Both the position numbers and the translations under genes were made by a program. Below are positions 57,035 to 64,000 of a DNA stretch of 64,000 nt, one piece after another. Below the pieces are notes generated by a model. The model saw only the letters and a list, made by a program, of their open reading frames with translations, was not told the DNA's origin and ran no database searches. This DNA is from Mycolicibacter hiberniae (lineage in GTDB: Bacteria; Actinomycetota; Actinomycetes; Mycobacteriales; Mycobacteriaceae). Within the stretch, counting starts at the first letter, position 1; the number at the start of each line of letters is the position of its first letter. The DNA is taken from positions 2,790,001-2,854,000 of the forward strand of contig NZ_AP022609.1 in NCBI RefSeq assembly GCF_010729485.1. Direction: 5' to 3'.

Positions 57035-58029
57035 CTCCCACCGTCCCGCGAATCGATCAGGCCGGCCAGCCGCCCGCGGTGCCGGCTGGCGGCGCCGGTC
57101 AGGGCGATCACCGCGTGCGCCCGGCGCAGGTACCGGTGCGCCCAATGCTCCCAGGTGATCCCGATTCCACCGTGTAGTTGCACCGCGGCCTTGGTCGCCT
57201 CGACGGCCGTCTGGCGGGCCAGTGCCGCGGCCACCGCCAGATCGACTTCGGCCTGGACTGTCACCGGGCCGTCGCCGAGCTGCCACGCCGCCCCGTACAC
57301 CGCCGACCTGGTCAGCTCGACCTGGGCGAGCATGTCGGCGAGCCGGTGTTTGACCGCTTGAAACGAACCGATGGTGCGGCCGAACTGGACGCGTCGACTG
57401 ACGTAGTCGACGGTGCCGTCCAAGACCCGCTGCGCCACCCCGAGCAGTTCGGCTGACAGGACCAGGTCCGCGCGCCGCCGCATGGCGGCCGCGACCTCGA
57501 CGCCGCACTCCAGCAGTGGTTGGCCGTTCGCCTGTGCAGCACGGCCGACCGGCCGCGAGAGATCCAATCCGGAGCACTCCTGCAGCCCGATCGCGTCGGC
57601 GCCGTACACGGCGACCCCGGTTTCACCGGCGACCGCTTGCTGCGTGACGACGACCGCGTCGTCGCTGTAGTCCCAGTAGGCGTCGGTCTGCCCGTCGCCG
57701 AAGCCGGTCAGCGACACCGCGACGCACGGAGCGCGCCGGCCCTCGCCTACCCCGGTGAGGGCCGGCTGCTGGGCCAGGGGCCCGACTGCGGCCGCAGAGA
57801 CCAGTGGACCGTCGAACAGCGCGGCACCGGACTCCTCGGCCAGGATCGCCAACTCGACTGAAGTGGAACAGGTTTCACCGAAAAGCAGGTCGTCCACGCC
57901 GACCTCGGTGAGCAGTCGCCGCCACCGGTCGGGGCGCGCTGTGGTGGCGGTGGCGGCGAAGTACTCGCGCAGCACTTCCCGAAGGGCGGCATGCTCGGCG
58001 GTGAAGCCGAATATCTCCAGGGATGTCAT
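57031..58029 (-). CDS. Acyl-CoA dehydrogenase-like subunit, FadE heteromer partner
   Basis: The 332-residue protein starts MTSLEIFGFTAEHAALREVL and ends in GIGITWEHWAHRYLRRAH, with the FAD-linked RVQFGRTIGSFQAVKHRLADM. It is short, and its middle region is poorly conserved, as in the second subunits of heterotetrameric ACADs of steroid catabolism. With its neighbour it would dehydrogenate an acyl-CoA at the alpha-beta bond. It overlaps the next ACAD by 4 bp and follows the acyl-CoA ligase with a one-base TGATG overlap. Confidence 0.87.
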   Translation of the reverse strand: MTSLEIFGFTAEHAALREVLREYFAATATTARPDRWRRLLTEVGVDDLLFGETCSTSVELAILAEESGAALFDGPLVSAAAVGPLAQQPALTGVGEGRRAPCVAVSLTGFGDGQTDAYWDYSDDAVVVTQQAVAGETGVAVYGADAIGLQECSGLDLSRPVGRAAQANGQPLLECGVEVAAAMRRRADLVLSAELLGVAQRVLDGTVDYVSRRVQFGRTIGSFQAVKHRLADMLAQVELTRSAVYGAAWQLGDGPVTVQAEVDLAVAAALARQTAVEATKAAVQLHGGIGITWEHWAHRYLRRAHAVIALTGAASRHRGRLAGLIDSRDGGR

Positions 58030-59555
58030 CAGTGGCACACCGGTTCCTGATTGGACAGATATTGCCGGCGCAGCTGACGCTTGTTGACCTTGCCCATGGC
58101 CGAGCGCAGTTCGAAGTCGACCAGCTCCACCACATTCGGGCACTTGTAGTGCGTCAGGCGTTCCCGGCACCAGGCGATCAATTCGGCGGGTTGGGTGCCG
58201 GGCTCGGCTTGCACCAGGGCACACAGTTGTTCGCCGAGGTCGTCGTGCGGGATCCCGATGACCGCGACATCACTGACGCCGGGGTGGGTGCGCAGCACCG
58301 CCTCGGACTCGGCCGGATAGACGTTCACCCCGCCGCTGACCACCATGTCGGAGGCACGGTCGGTCAGGTACAGGAAGCCGTCTGCGTCCAGATGGCCGAT
58401 CTCACCGATGGCGAACACTCCGTCTGCTACGTAGCTGCCCCGCGTCTTGGCCGGGTCCCCGTGGTACTCGGGCCGGTGACCGGTGGTCCACTGCACGCAG
58501 ACCAAGCCGGACTCGCCGGTACCCAGTACCGCACCGTCGTCGCCGCGGATGGTCACCTCGACGCCGGGCAGCCCCTTGCCGACCGATCCGGGGTGGGCCA
58601 GCCATTCCGCGGAGGCGATCGTGGTCACGGTGCCGACCTCGGTCGAGCCGTAGGCCTCCACCAGCACCGGCCCGAACCACTCGATCATCGCCCTCTTGAC
58701 GTGCTCGGGGCAGGCGGCGCCGGTGTGGATGATGCTGCGCACACTACTGACGTCGTGGCGGTCCCGAATCTCTTTGGGCAATGCCAGCATCCGGGCAAAA
58801 TGTGTGGGCACCATCATCGTCGTCTCGATGCGGTGCGTCGCGATGGCTGCCAAAACGGCCTCGGCGTCGAACTTCGGCAAGATCACCACCGGGTTGCCGG
58901 TCACCAGCCCACGCACGCCGGTGATGGGACCGGTGTGGTGCATGGGCGCCACGATCAGGTGCTTGCCGGGGGTCCGAAACGGGGCGGCGCGAACGCGCTC
59001 CACGTGGTCGACCATGGACTCGCCGGTCGGAAACATCTGCTCGGGCAGTTCCACGCCTTTGGGCAGCCCGGTCGTTCCGGAGGTGTAGTACAGCGGCCTG
59101 GCCGGGCGGATGTCGCAGGGTGGCTCGGTGTCGGCGTGTCGTTGCACCACGCGGTCGAAGTCTTCGACACCGTCGGCATCGGGACTTCCCCACGCCACCA
59201 CCGTCACGCCGGGGTCGGCGGCACGCGCGGTCGCCGCGGTGCGGGCGCTGCAGAGCACGGTGTGCACCGCGGCGTCGCGCAGGATGTAGCCGGTCTCGGC
59301 TGCGGTCAGGTGGTAGTTCACCGGTACCGCGGAAATCCCCGCGTAGGTGACGGCCAGATGCGCCAGGGCAGCGTGCGCACTGTTTTCGGCCATCACCGCG
59401 ACCCGCTGCCCGGGTTCGACACTGCGCGACGTCAGCCAGTGGACGGTCCGGTTGAGTATCGAGTTCAGCTGCGGCCAGGTCCACTGGGTGGTCCCATCGG
59501 TCAGGGCTACTCCGGCGGCGTCCTGCCCGGCGCACTGCGCAATCCCGTGAACCAA
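58029..59555 (-). CDS. Acyl-CoA synthetase (AMP-forming, FadD-type)
   Basis: The 508-residue adenylate-forming enzyme has YYTSGTTGLPKGVELP, TGAACPEHV, VEAYGSTEVGTVTT, the hinge region LTDRASDMVVSGGVNVYP and the catalytic lysine in AMGKVNKRQL. These motifs fit CoA ligases that activate carboxylic acids. The start is TTG 59555, four bases beyond the preceding stop, with GGGGAT as a ribosome site. It would prepare the acid products for the ACAD and thiolase-like enzymes. Confidence 0.9.
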   Translation of the reverse strand: MVHGIAQCAGQDAAGVALTDGTTQWTWPQLNSILNRTVHWLTSRSVEPGQRVAVMAENSAHAALAHLAVTYAGISAVPVNYHLTAAETGYILRDAAVHTVLCSARTAATARAADPGVTVVAWGSPDADGVEDFDRVVQRHADTEPPCDIRPARPLYYTSGTTGLPKGVELPEQMFPTGESMVDHVERVRAAPFRTPGKHLIVAPMHHTGPITGVRGLVTGNPVVILPKFDAEAVLAAIATHRIETTMMVPTHFARMLALPKEIRDRHDVSSVRSIIHTGAACPEHVKRAMIEWFGPVLVEAYGSTEVGTVTTIASAEWLAHPGSVGKGLPGVEVTIRGDDGAVLGTGESGLVCVQWTTGHRPEYHGDPAKTRGSYVADGVFAIGEIGHLDADGFLYLTDRASDMVVSGGVNVYPAESEAVLRTHPGVSDVAVIGIPHDDLGEQLCALVQAEPGTQPAELIAWCRERLTHYKCPNVVELVDFELRSAMGKVNKRQLRRQYLSNQEPVCH

Positions 59556-59559
59556 CCGG

Positions 59560-60591
59560 CTATCCCCTGCCCCGCAACGACGCCCGTGATCGCGCCAGCG
59601 CCGACCTGGCGGCTACGACGATCTCGTCGCAGCTGGGCACGAAGGCGTCTTCGAGGACCTTGGCGAACGGGATGGGGGTGTTGGCTCCGGCTACCCGCTG
59701 CACCGGGGCGCCCAACTCATCGAAGAGGTTCTCGGTGATCAGGCTGGCCAATTCGGCGCCGAATCCGCTGCGGCGCACCGCTTCGTGAACAACCACCGCG
59801 TGGCGGGTACGGGCCACCGACTCCAGCACCGTGGTCTCGTCGAGCGGAACCAGTGACCGCAGGTCGATCACCTCGGCGTCGATGGACTCCTGCGCCAGTT
59901 GTTCGGCGGCGGCCACCGCGTCGTGCACCTGCCGGCCGTAGCTGATCAGGGTGATGTCGGTGCCCGGCCGCACGGTCGCGGCCCGGCCCAGCGGAACCAC
60001 GTGGTGACCGGTCGGGACGGGTTGCGGCGGACCAAAATACAGCAGGCTCTGCTCGACCACCACGCACGGGTCCGGGTCGAAGATGGCCGCGGTCAGCAGC
60101 CCCTTGGCGTCGGCGGGGTTGCTGGGCACCACGACTTTGAGTCCCGGGATGTGGGTGAGCCAGGCTTCGAGCATCTCGGAATGTTGTGCGCCGAACTGCA
60201 TCCCGGCGCCGGCGGCGCAGCGGATGGTCAGCGGCACGGTCGTCTGGCCCCCGGACATGTAGCGCAGCTTTGCGGCATGGTTGGACAACTGGTCCATGCA
60301 GACCGCCAGGAAGTCCATCAACATGATCTCGGCGACGGGCCGCATGCCCGCGACAGCGGCCCCGATGGCCGCACCCACGATGGCCTGCTCGCTGATCGGG
60401 GTGGCGCGCACCCGGTGGGCGCCGTACTTGGTGGACAGCCCGACCGAGGTCTTGAACACCCCGCCACCGGGATCGGCGATGTCCTCGCCGAGCAGCAGCA
60501 CCGACGGGTCGCGGCCCAGTGCGTCGTCGAGCGCGCTGCACACCGCCTGGAAGCCCGACATCGGCGTGGTGGGCGTGCCGGAATCGGTCAC
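59560..60591 (-). CDS. 2-oxoacid/acetoin dehydrogenase E1 component, beta subunit
   Basis: The 343-residue transketolase-like protein starts at GTG 60591, overlapping the E1 alpha stop as GTGA. It has LLLGEDIADPGGGVFKTSVGL, RVRATPISEQAIVGAAIGAA, PLTIRCAAGAGMQFGAQHSE and the C-terminal transketolase domain with LISYGRQVHDAVAAAE. E1 alpha/beta decarboxylate a 2-oxoacid, or cleave acetoin-type diketones, through thiamine diphosphate and pass the acyl group to a lipoyl domain. The substrate class is not resolved. Confidence 0.92.
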   Translation of the reverse strand: MTDSGTPTTPMSGFQAVCSALDDALGRDPSVLLLGEDIADPGGGVFKTSVGLSTKYGAHRVRATPISEQAIVGAAIGAAVAGMRPVAEIMLMDFLAVCMDQLSNHAAKLRYMSGGQTTVPLTIRCAAGAGMQFGAQHSEMLEAWLTHIPGLKVVVPSNPADAKGLLTAAIFDPDPCVVVEQSLLYFGPPQPVPTGHHVVPLGRAATVRPGTDITLISYGRQVHDAVAAAEQLAQESIDAEVIDLRSLVPLDETTVLESVARTRHAVVVHEAVRRSGFGAELASLITENLFDELGAPVQRVAGANTPIPFAKVLEDAFVPSCDEIVVAARSALARSRASLRGRG

Positions 60592-61580
60592 GACAAGTCC
60601 TCCTCGTACACGTCGGTCAATCCCTCGGACAGGTCCGGCTCGGGGCTTTCCACCGCGAACGCGACCGCCGCGGCGATCTCGGCCTTGGCGTCTGCCTCGA
60701 TCGCTTCGATCTCGGCGACGCTGTGGATCTCGTTGTCGATCAGCCATTGCCGGAAGGCCAGCACCGGATCGGCGGCGCGCGCGGCGTCGAGCTCCCCGGG
60801 CTTCATGTACTCGTTGTTGTCGGACATCTGGTGTCCGTAGAACCGGAAGGTCATCGCCTCGATCAGGGTGGGACCGTCGCCGGCCCGGGCCCGATCAATC
60901 GCATCCTTGGCGGCCGTGTACATCGCGAGGGGATCGTTACCGTCCACCCGGACTCCGGGCATCCCGTAAGCGGCGGCGCGGTCGGCGATGCGGGCCACGC
61001 TGGTGCCGTCCTCGTAGGAGGTGTGTTCGGCGTACCGATTGTTCTGGCAACAGAAGACCACCGGCAGTTTCCACAGGCCGGCCAGGTTGCAGGCTTCGTG
61101 GAAGGCCCCGATGTTGGTGGCGCCGTCACCGAAGTTGACCACGGTGACCCGGTCTTCGCCACGCAGCTGGGCCGCCAGCGCCAGTCCGGCGGCGATGGGC
61201 AGCCCGCCGCCGACGATCCCGGTGGTGACCATCAGGCCGGAGTCCGGATGGGTGATGTGCATCGGCCCACCCTTGCCTTTGCAGGTCCCGGTGGCCTTGC
61301 CCATGAACTCCGCCCACAGTTGCGGCATGGGTACGCCCTTGGCCAGGTGGTCGTGCAGACCCCGGTAGGTGGTGACCACATAGTCGGTCGGCTTCAGCAG
61401 CGCCCCGATCGACGCGGGAATGATCTCCTGGCCGCGCGGCGAGTAGTACTGGGCACTGACCTGTCCGGTGAGGATCAACGACCGAAATTTCTCGTCGCAC
61501 AGTTTGATCCGGGTGGCCGTGGTGAAGATTCGGGTCAGCGTGGCACTGGCCACGCCGGGTTCGGCGATCGAACCGGTCAC
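60588..61580 (-). CDS. 2-oxoacid/acetoin dehydrogenase E1 component, alpha subunit
   Basis: The 330-residue protein has the thiamine-diphosphate motif GDGATNIGAFHEACNLAGLW through CQNNRY, SPRGQEIIPASIGALL and FRFYGHQMSDNNEYM, and ends VYEEDLS. The start is GTG 61580 after GGGAGG. It is the first gene of the 13-gene operon. A 30-bp sequence 11-40 bp upstream of the start resembles one in front of the divergent SDR and is the likely repressor site. The combination with a stand-alone lipoyl protein and without E2 or E3 is unusual. Confidence 0.92.
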   Translation of the reverse strand: MTGSIAEPGVASATLTRIFTTATRIKLCDEKFRSLILTGQVSAQYYSPRGQEIIPASIGALLKPTDYVVTTYRGLHDHLAKGVPMPQLWAEFMGKATGTCKGKGGPMHITHPDSGLMVTTGIVGGGLPIAAGLALAAQLRGEDRVTVVNFGDGATNIGAFHEACNLAGLWKLPVVFCCQNNRYAEHTSYEDGTSVARIADRAAAYGMPGVRVDGNDPLAMYTAAKDAIDRARAGDGPTLIEAMTFRFYGHQMSDNNEYMKPGELDAARAADPVLAFRQWLIDNEIHSVAEIEAIEADAKAEIAAAVAFAVESPEPDLSEGLTDVYEEDLS

Positions 61581-61590
61581 GACGCCTCCC

Positions 61591-61620
61591 TATTAGTTAG
61601 TTCGATAATTAATTTGTAAC
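61591..61620 (-). promoter_or_regulatory. Putative TetR operator, operon side
   Basis: Read on the minus strand this 30-bp AT-rich element begins GTTACAAATTAATT and ends AACTAACTAATA. It agrees with 62390-62419 in 22 of 30 positions and contains a TTAATT/AACTAA inverted repeat. It directly precedes the ribosome site of the E1 alpha gene. Confidence 0.6.
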
Positions 61621-61666
61621 ACCGGTCACGATCCACTGTCAACGCTCCCAGCGGCCGCCTCGGGTC

Positions 61667-62299
61667 CTACTCGTCGGCGCCCAACAGCAGTGAATCGATC
61701 AGCGAGGTCATCTCGTCCATGGCGGCCGGGGTGGTCGACGCGGCCGCGTGCGCGAAGCCGTCGACAATGGCGCCGATCACGTGGGCTACCGCGACGGGGT
61801 CGCGGTCCGCGGGGATCAGCCCATGCTGCTGGCCGTTGCGCACCGCGGTGGCCAGGGTCTCGGCCATGGCCACCGCCTGCTTGGAGAACGCCTCGGTGAG
61901 CTCGGGATGACGACGCGCGTCGATGGGGGCGGTGGCGACGAAGCCGGCCAGCGTGGGCGACTCGTGGTTGATTCGCATCGACTCCCCGAGCACCGCACGC
62001 AGCAGCCCCTGCACCGAGCGCGGCTGGGCCATCGCCACTTCGGCGGACCGGGCGATGATCCGGCCGTAGACGTCCTCGCACACGGCGTCGAACAGTTTGC
62101 TCTTGGTCCCGTAGTGGTAGTAGACGGCGCCGGCGGTCACTCCGGCCAATTCCGCGATCAGGCTGTTGGTCGCCGGGCCGTACCCATATTGCGCGAAACA
62201 CCGGCATGCCGCGTCGATCACCCGCTGCCGGGTGTCGCCGCTGTCGATTCCGGCTGGACGCCCCGGACCTGGTTTCACTCGCGCGTCGCCGTCACTCAC
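61667..62299 (-). CDS. TetR-family transcriptional regulator
   Basis: The 210-residue protein has an N-terminal basic Gly/Pro segment, a TetR DNA-binding domain (RQRVIDAACRCFAQYGYGPATNSLIAELAGVTAGAVYYHYGTKSKLFDAV split over about 24-73) and a ligand domain with helices ALLRAVLGESMRINHES-like content and an HVIGAIVDGFAHAA region. It probably represses the adjacent 13-gene operon and the divergent SDR. The start is GTG 62299. A shared 30-bp element lies 91-120 bp upstream, on the SDR side, and another in front of the operon. Confidence 0.9.
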   Translation of the reverse strand: MSDGDARVKPGPGRPAGIDSGDTRQRVIDAACRCFAQYGYGPATNSLIAELAGVTAGAVYYHYGTKSKLFDAVCEDVYGRIIARSAEVAMAQPRSVQGLLRAVLGESMRINHESPTLAGFVATAPIDARRHPELTEAFSKQAVAMAETLATAVRNGQQHGLIPADRDPVAVAHVIGAIVDGFAHAAASTTPAAMDEMTSLIDSLLLGADE

Positions 62300-62389
62300 T
62301 TGACCATCATGGCAAACGGCCGCGTCATTCCGCCGTTGACGTTCCGGGCGAGCGGCCGGTCAAATCCATTGACCCGGACAGTGACGCCT

Positions 62390-62419
62390 GTTACAAACTA
62401 ATTGGTCAACCAGCCAATA
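62390..62419. promoter_or_regulatory. Putative TetR operator, SDR side
   Basis: GTTACAAACTAATT is followed by the perfect inverted repeat ATTGG-TCAACCAG-CCAAT (62401-62418). The element shares 22 of 30 bases with the one at 61591-61620 and lies about 52-81 bp before the SDR start and on the upstream side of the divergent tetR. Confidence 0.6.
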
Positions 62420-62470
62420 CTGTCCGGCCAGTCGGGCTGCGGGACAGCCGTACACCGAGGGAGCACTGCG

Positions 62471-63232
62471 ATGGATCTCCGCCTCACCGGCAAGCGCGCA
62501 CTCATCACCGGCGGCAGCCGTGGCATCGGCTTCGCCACAGCCACGACATTGCTCAAAGAAGGCGCCTCGGTGGGCATCTGCGCGCGCGACGAACAGGCGC
62601 TGGGCGCAGCGGCCGACAAGCTGTCCGAGCTCGGGACGGTCTTTCACCAAGCGGCCGACGTCAGCGACGCCGCGGCGGTGGACGCCTTCGTGCGCGCCGG
62701 CGCCGACGCGCTGGGCGGCGTGGACATCGTGGTGGCGAATGCGTCCGCGTCAGTCGGCGAGGGACCGTCGGCCTGGGCGAACAACTTCCACACCGACCTG
62801 ATGAGCTTCGTCGGGCTCATCGAGGCCGCGCTGCCACATCTGCAGGCCAGCGACTCGGCCTCGGTCATCGCCATCGCCAGCACATCGGCGCTGGAGGCCG
62901 GCATCCTGCCCACCGCGAACAGCTTCGGCGCGCTGAAGGCCGCCATGCTCCAGCATGCCTCGGCGCAGGCCAAAGCCTTGGGCGCCGACGGCATTCGGGT
63001 CAATGCGGTGTCGCCGGGACCGGTGTACTTCGACGGCGGGGTGTGGGAGAACATCAAGGCCGGCATGCCCGAGCTCTACGAGGCCGCCAAGGCCGGCGCG
63101 GCGCTGGGCAAGTTCGCCTCGGCCGAGGACGTCGCCAACGCGGTGACCTTCCTGGCCTCGCCGGCGGCCGGGCACATCACCGGGACCAACCTGGTCGTCG
63201 ACGGCGCCTTCACCAACCGATTCGCGTTCTAA
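62471..63232 (+). CDS. Short-chain dehydrogenase/reductase-like protein with Phe for the catalytic Tyr
   Basis: The 253-residue SDR has GGSRGIGFATA cofactor motif, the structural NAS region (VANASASVG), the expected catalytic Ser139 (STSAL), Lys156, and a late SPAAGHITGTNLVVDGAF. At the position of the catalytic Tyr (152) it has Phe (SFGALK), although SxYxxxK spacing is exact. It may be inactive, a binding protein, or use a different acid. It is divergent from tetR and is likely co-regulated with the 13-gene operon. The start ATG 62471 follows GAGGGAG. Confidence 0.88.
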   Translation: MDLRLTGKRALITGGSRGIGFATATTLLKEGASVGICARDEQALGAAADKLSELGTVFHQAADVSDAAAVDAFVRAGADALGGVDIVVANASASVGEGPSAWANNFHTDLMSFVGLIEAALPHLQASDSASVIAIASTSALEAGILPTANSFGALKAAMLQHASAQAKALGADGIRVNAVSPGPVYFDGGVWENIKAGMPELYEAAKAGAALGKFASAEDVANAVTFLASPAAGHITGTNLVVDGAFTNRFAF

Positions 63233-63237
63233 GAACG

Positions 63238-64000
63238 GTGAATCGTCGCGTCCGTGCCGCGTTGGTGTGCGGCGGCCAATGGCACGACTTCGACTACGCC
63301 CGGCGGGAACTGCTGGGCGAACTGGCGGTCTACGACCAGGTGCACACCCGGGTCTACCAGGACTACGAGGGGCTGGGCCGGCTCGGGCCGGACGAGCCCC
63401 TGATCACCTACACCTGCAACGTCATGCCGTCGGAGGCGCAACGCGCGGCGCTCTCGGAGTTCCTCGCCGCGGGCGGTCGCTGGCTGGCGCTGCACGCCAC
63501 CAACGCCTCCATCGTCCCCGCGGCCCCCGATGCCGATCACCTGTTCTGCACACCGCCGCTTCCCGGAAACCTGGCGCAGCTGCTGGGAAGCCGATTTCTG
63601 GGCCATCCACCGATCGCCCCCTACACCGTCACACCCGTCGCCGACCATCCGTTCACCGCCGGTATCGGCTCCTTCACCGTGACCGACGAGCTCTACATCA
63701 GCCAACTCCACCCGCCCTTGCAGGTGTTGGCGCACACCAGTTTCGTGGGCGAGTCGACCGGGTTCGCCGAAGGACACACCCACCTCGACGAGCCCCGTCC
63801 GGTGCTCTACCTCAAGCAGCACGGCGCCGGCACGGTCTGTTACTTCACGCTGGGACATTGCCGCGGCCGCTTCGATCTGGCCGATCTGGGCGTCGAGGAC
63901 CTGGGCTGCGTGGACCGCGGCAGCTGGACCGTGCCGGAATTCCGCACGATTCTGCAGCGCTGCCTGCGCTGGGCCGTCACCGGGGAGTCACACCCGGCGC
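63238..64000 (+). CDS. ThuA-like domain protein, 3' end outside the window
   Basis: From GTG 63238 the frame is open to the right edge (254 residues visible, no stop). It has LVCGGQWHDFDYARRELLGEL, then a ThuA/trehalose-utilisation-type core (ITYTCNVMPSEAQRAALSEFL, GGRWLALHATN, PFTAGIGSFTVTDELYISQL, GTVCYFTLGHCRGRFDL). Members are class I glutamine-amidotransferase-like folds of uncertain reaction. It starts 5 bp after the SDR stop, so the two are probably co-transcribed and may belong to the same regulated system. Completeness cannot be judged. Confidence 0.75.
   Translation, partial: MNRRVRAALVCGGQWHDFDYARRELLGELAVYDQVHTRVYQDYEGLGRLGPDEPLITYTCNVMPSEAQRAALSEFLAAGGRWLALHATNASIVPAAPDADHLFCTPPLPGNLAQLLGSRFLGHPPIAPYTVTPVADHPFTAGIGSFTVTDELYISQLHPPLQVLAHTSFVGESTGFAEGHTHLDEPRPVLYLKQHGAGTVCYFTLGHCRGRFDLADLGVEDLGCVDRGSWTVPEFRTILQRCLRWAVTGESHPA

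Overview
The window is chromosomal DNA from a high-GC actinobacterium, almost certainly a member of the Mycobacteriaceae. From memory of the M. tuberculosis map, most of it follows the Rv3418c to Rv3465 order: groES/groEL1, tsaD-rimI-tsaB-tsaE, alr, gadB, nnr, glmS, Rv3439c/Rv3440c, glmM, rpsI-rplM, the complete ESX-4 locus, two cutinases, truA-rplQ-rpoA-rpsD-rpsK-rpsM-rpmJ-infA and rmlB-rmlC. GTG and TTG starts and 1-4 bp gene overlaps are common, as in mycobacteria. The species cannot be fixed by reading alone. I saw no tRNA, rRNA, CRISPR array, transposase or phage gene.

Layout. 1-9.3 kb (minus strand): chaperonins under a CIRCE/HrcA operator, the tRNA t6A genes with an unusual in-frame TsaB-RimI fusion, alanine racemase, glutamate decarboxylase, NAD(P)HX repair enzyme and a membrane protein. 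9.3-14.4 kb (plus): an accessory block holding two PknH-type sensor-domain proteins without kinases, a Baeyer-Villiger-type monooxygenase and a frameshifted SDR. A chimeric scar between the two sensors records repeated duplication and deletion. 14.4-20.5 kb: small membrane and secreted proteins, RNase HI, glmS and a GjpA-like surface protein. 20.8-24.7 kb (plus): an orphan fatty acyl-AMP ligase, an alpha/beta-hydrolase-fold protein without a nucleophilic serine and an F420-type oxidoreductase. 24.7-39.8 kb: the ESX-4 region with its WXG100-like satellites, glmM and rpsI/rplM, ending in two secreted cutinases. EccB4 and EccD4 are clearly shorter than usual. 39.8-44.4 kb (minus): the alpha-operon translation genes. 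44.7-47.6 kb (plus): NfeD-like, SPFH/flotillin and F420-type genes. 47.7-49.3 kb: rmlBC.

49.3-63.2 kb is the main accessory region. It is a tightly overlapping 13-gene minus-strand operon: a 2-oxoacid dehydrogenase E1 alpha/beta pair, acyl-CoA ligase, two acyl-CoA dehydrogenase-like subunits, 2Fe-2S ferredoxin, DUF35 protein, thiolase-like protein, 3Fe-4S ferredoxin, stand-alone lipoyl domain, carotenoid oxygenase and two aldehyde dehydrogenases. A TetR gene and a divergent SDR, whose catalytic Tyr is Phe, lie next to it. A 30-bp element is shared by the promoters on both sides and looks like the TetR operator. The set reads as an oxidative-cleavage and beta-oxidation-like catabolic pathway for an unknown substrate, possibly an apocarotenoid or stilbene-like compound. 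It is the best candidate here for an undescribed system. A ThuA-like gene runs off the right edge.
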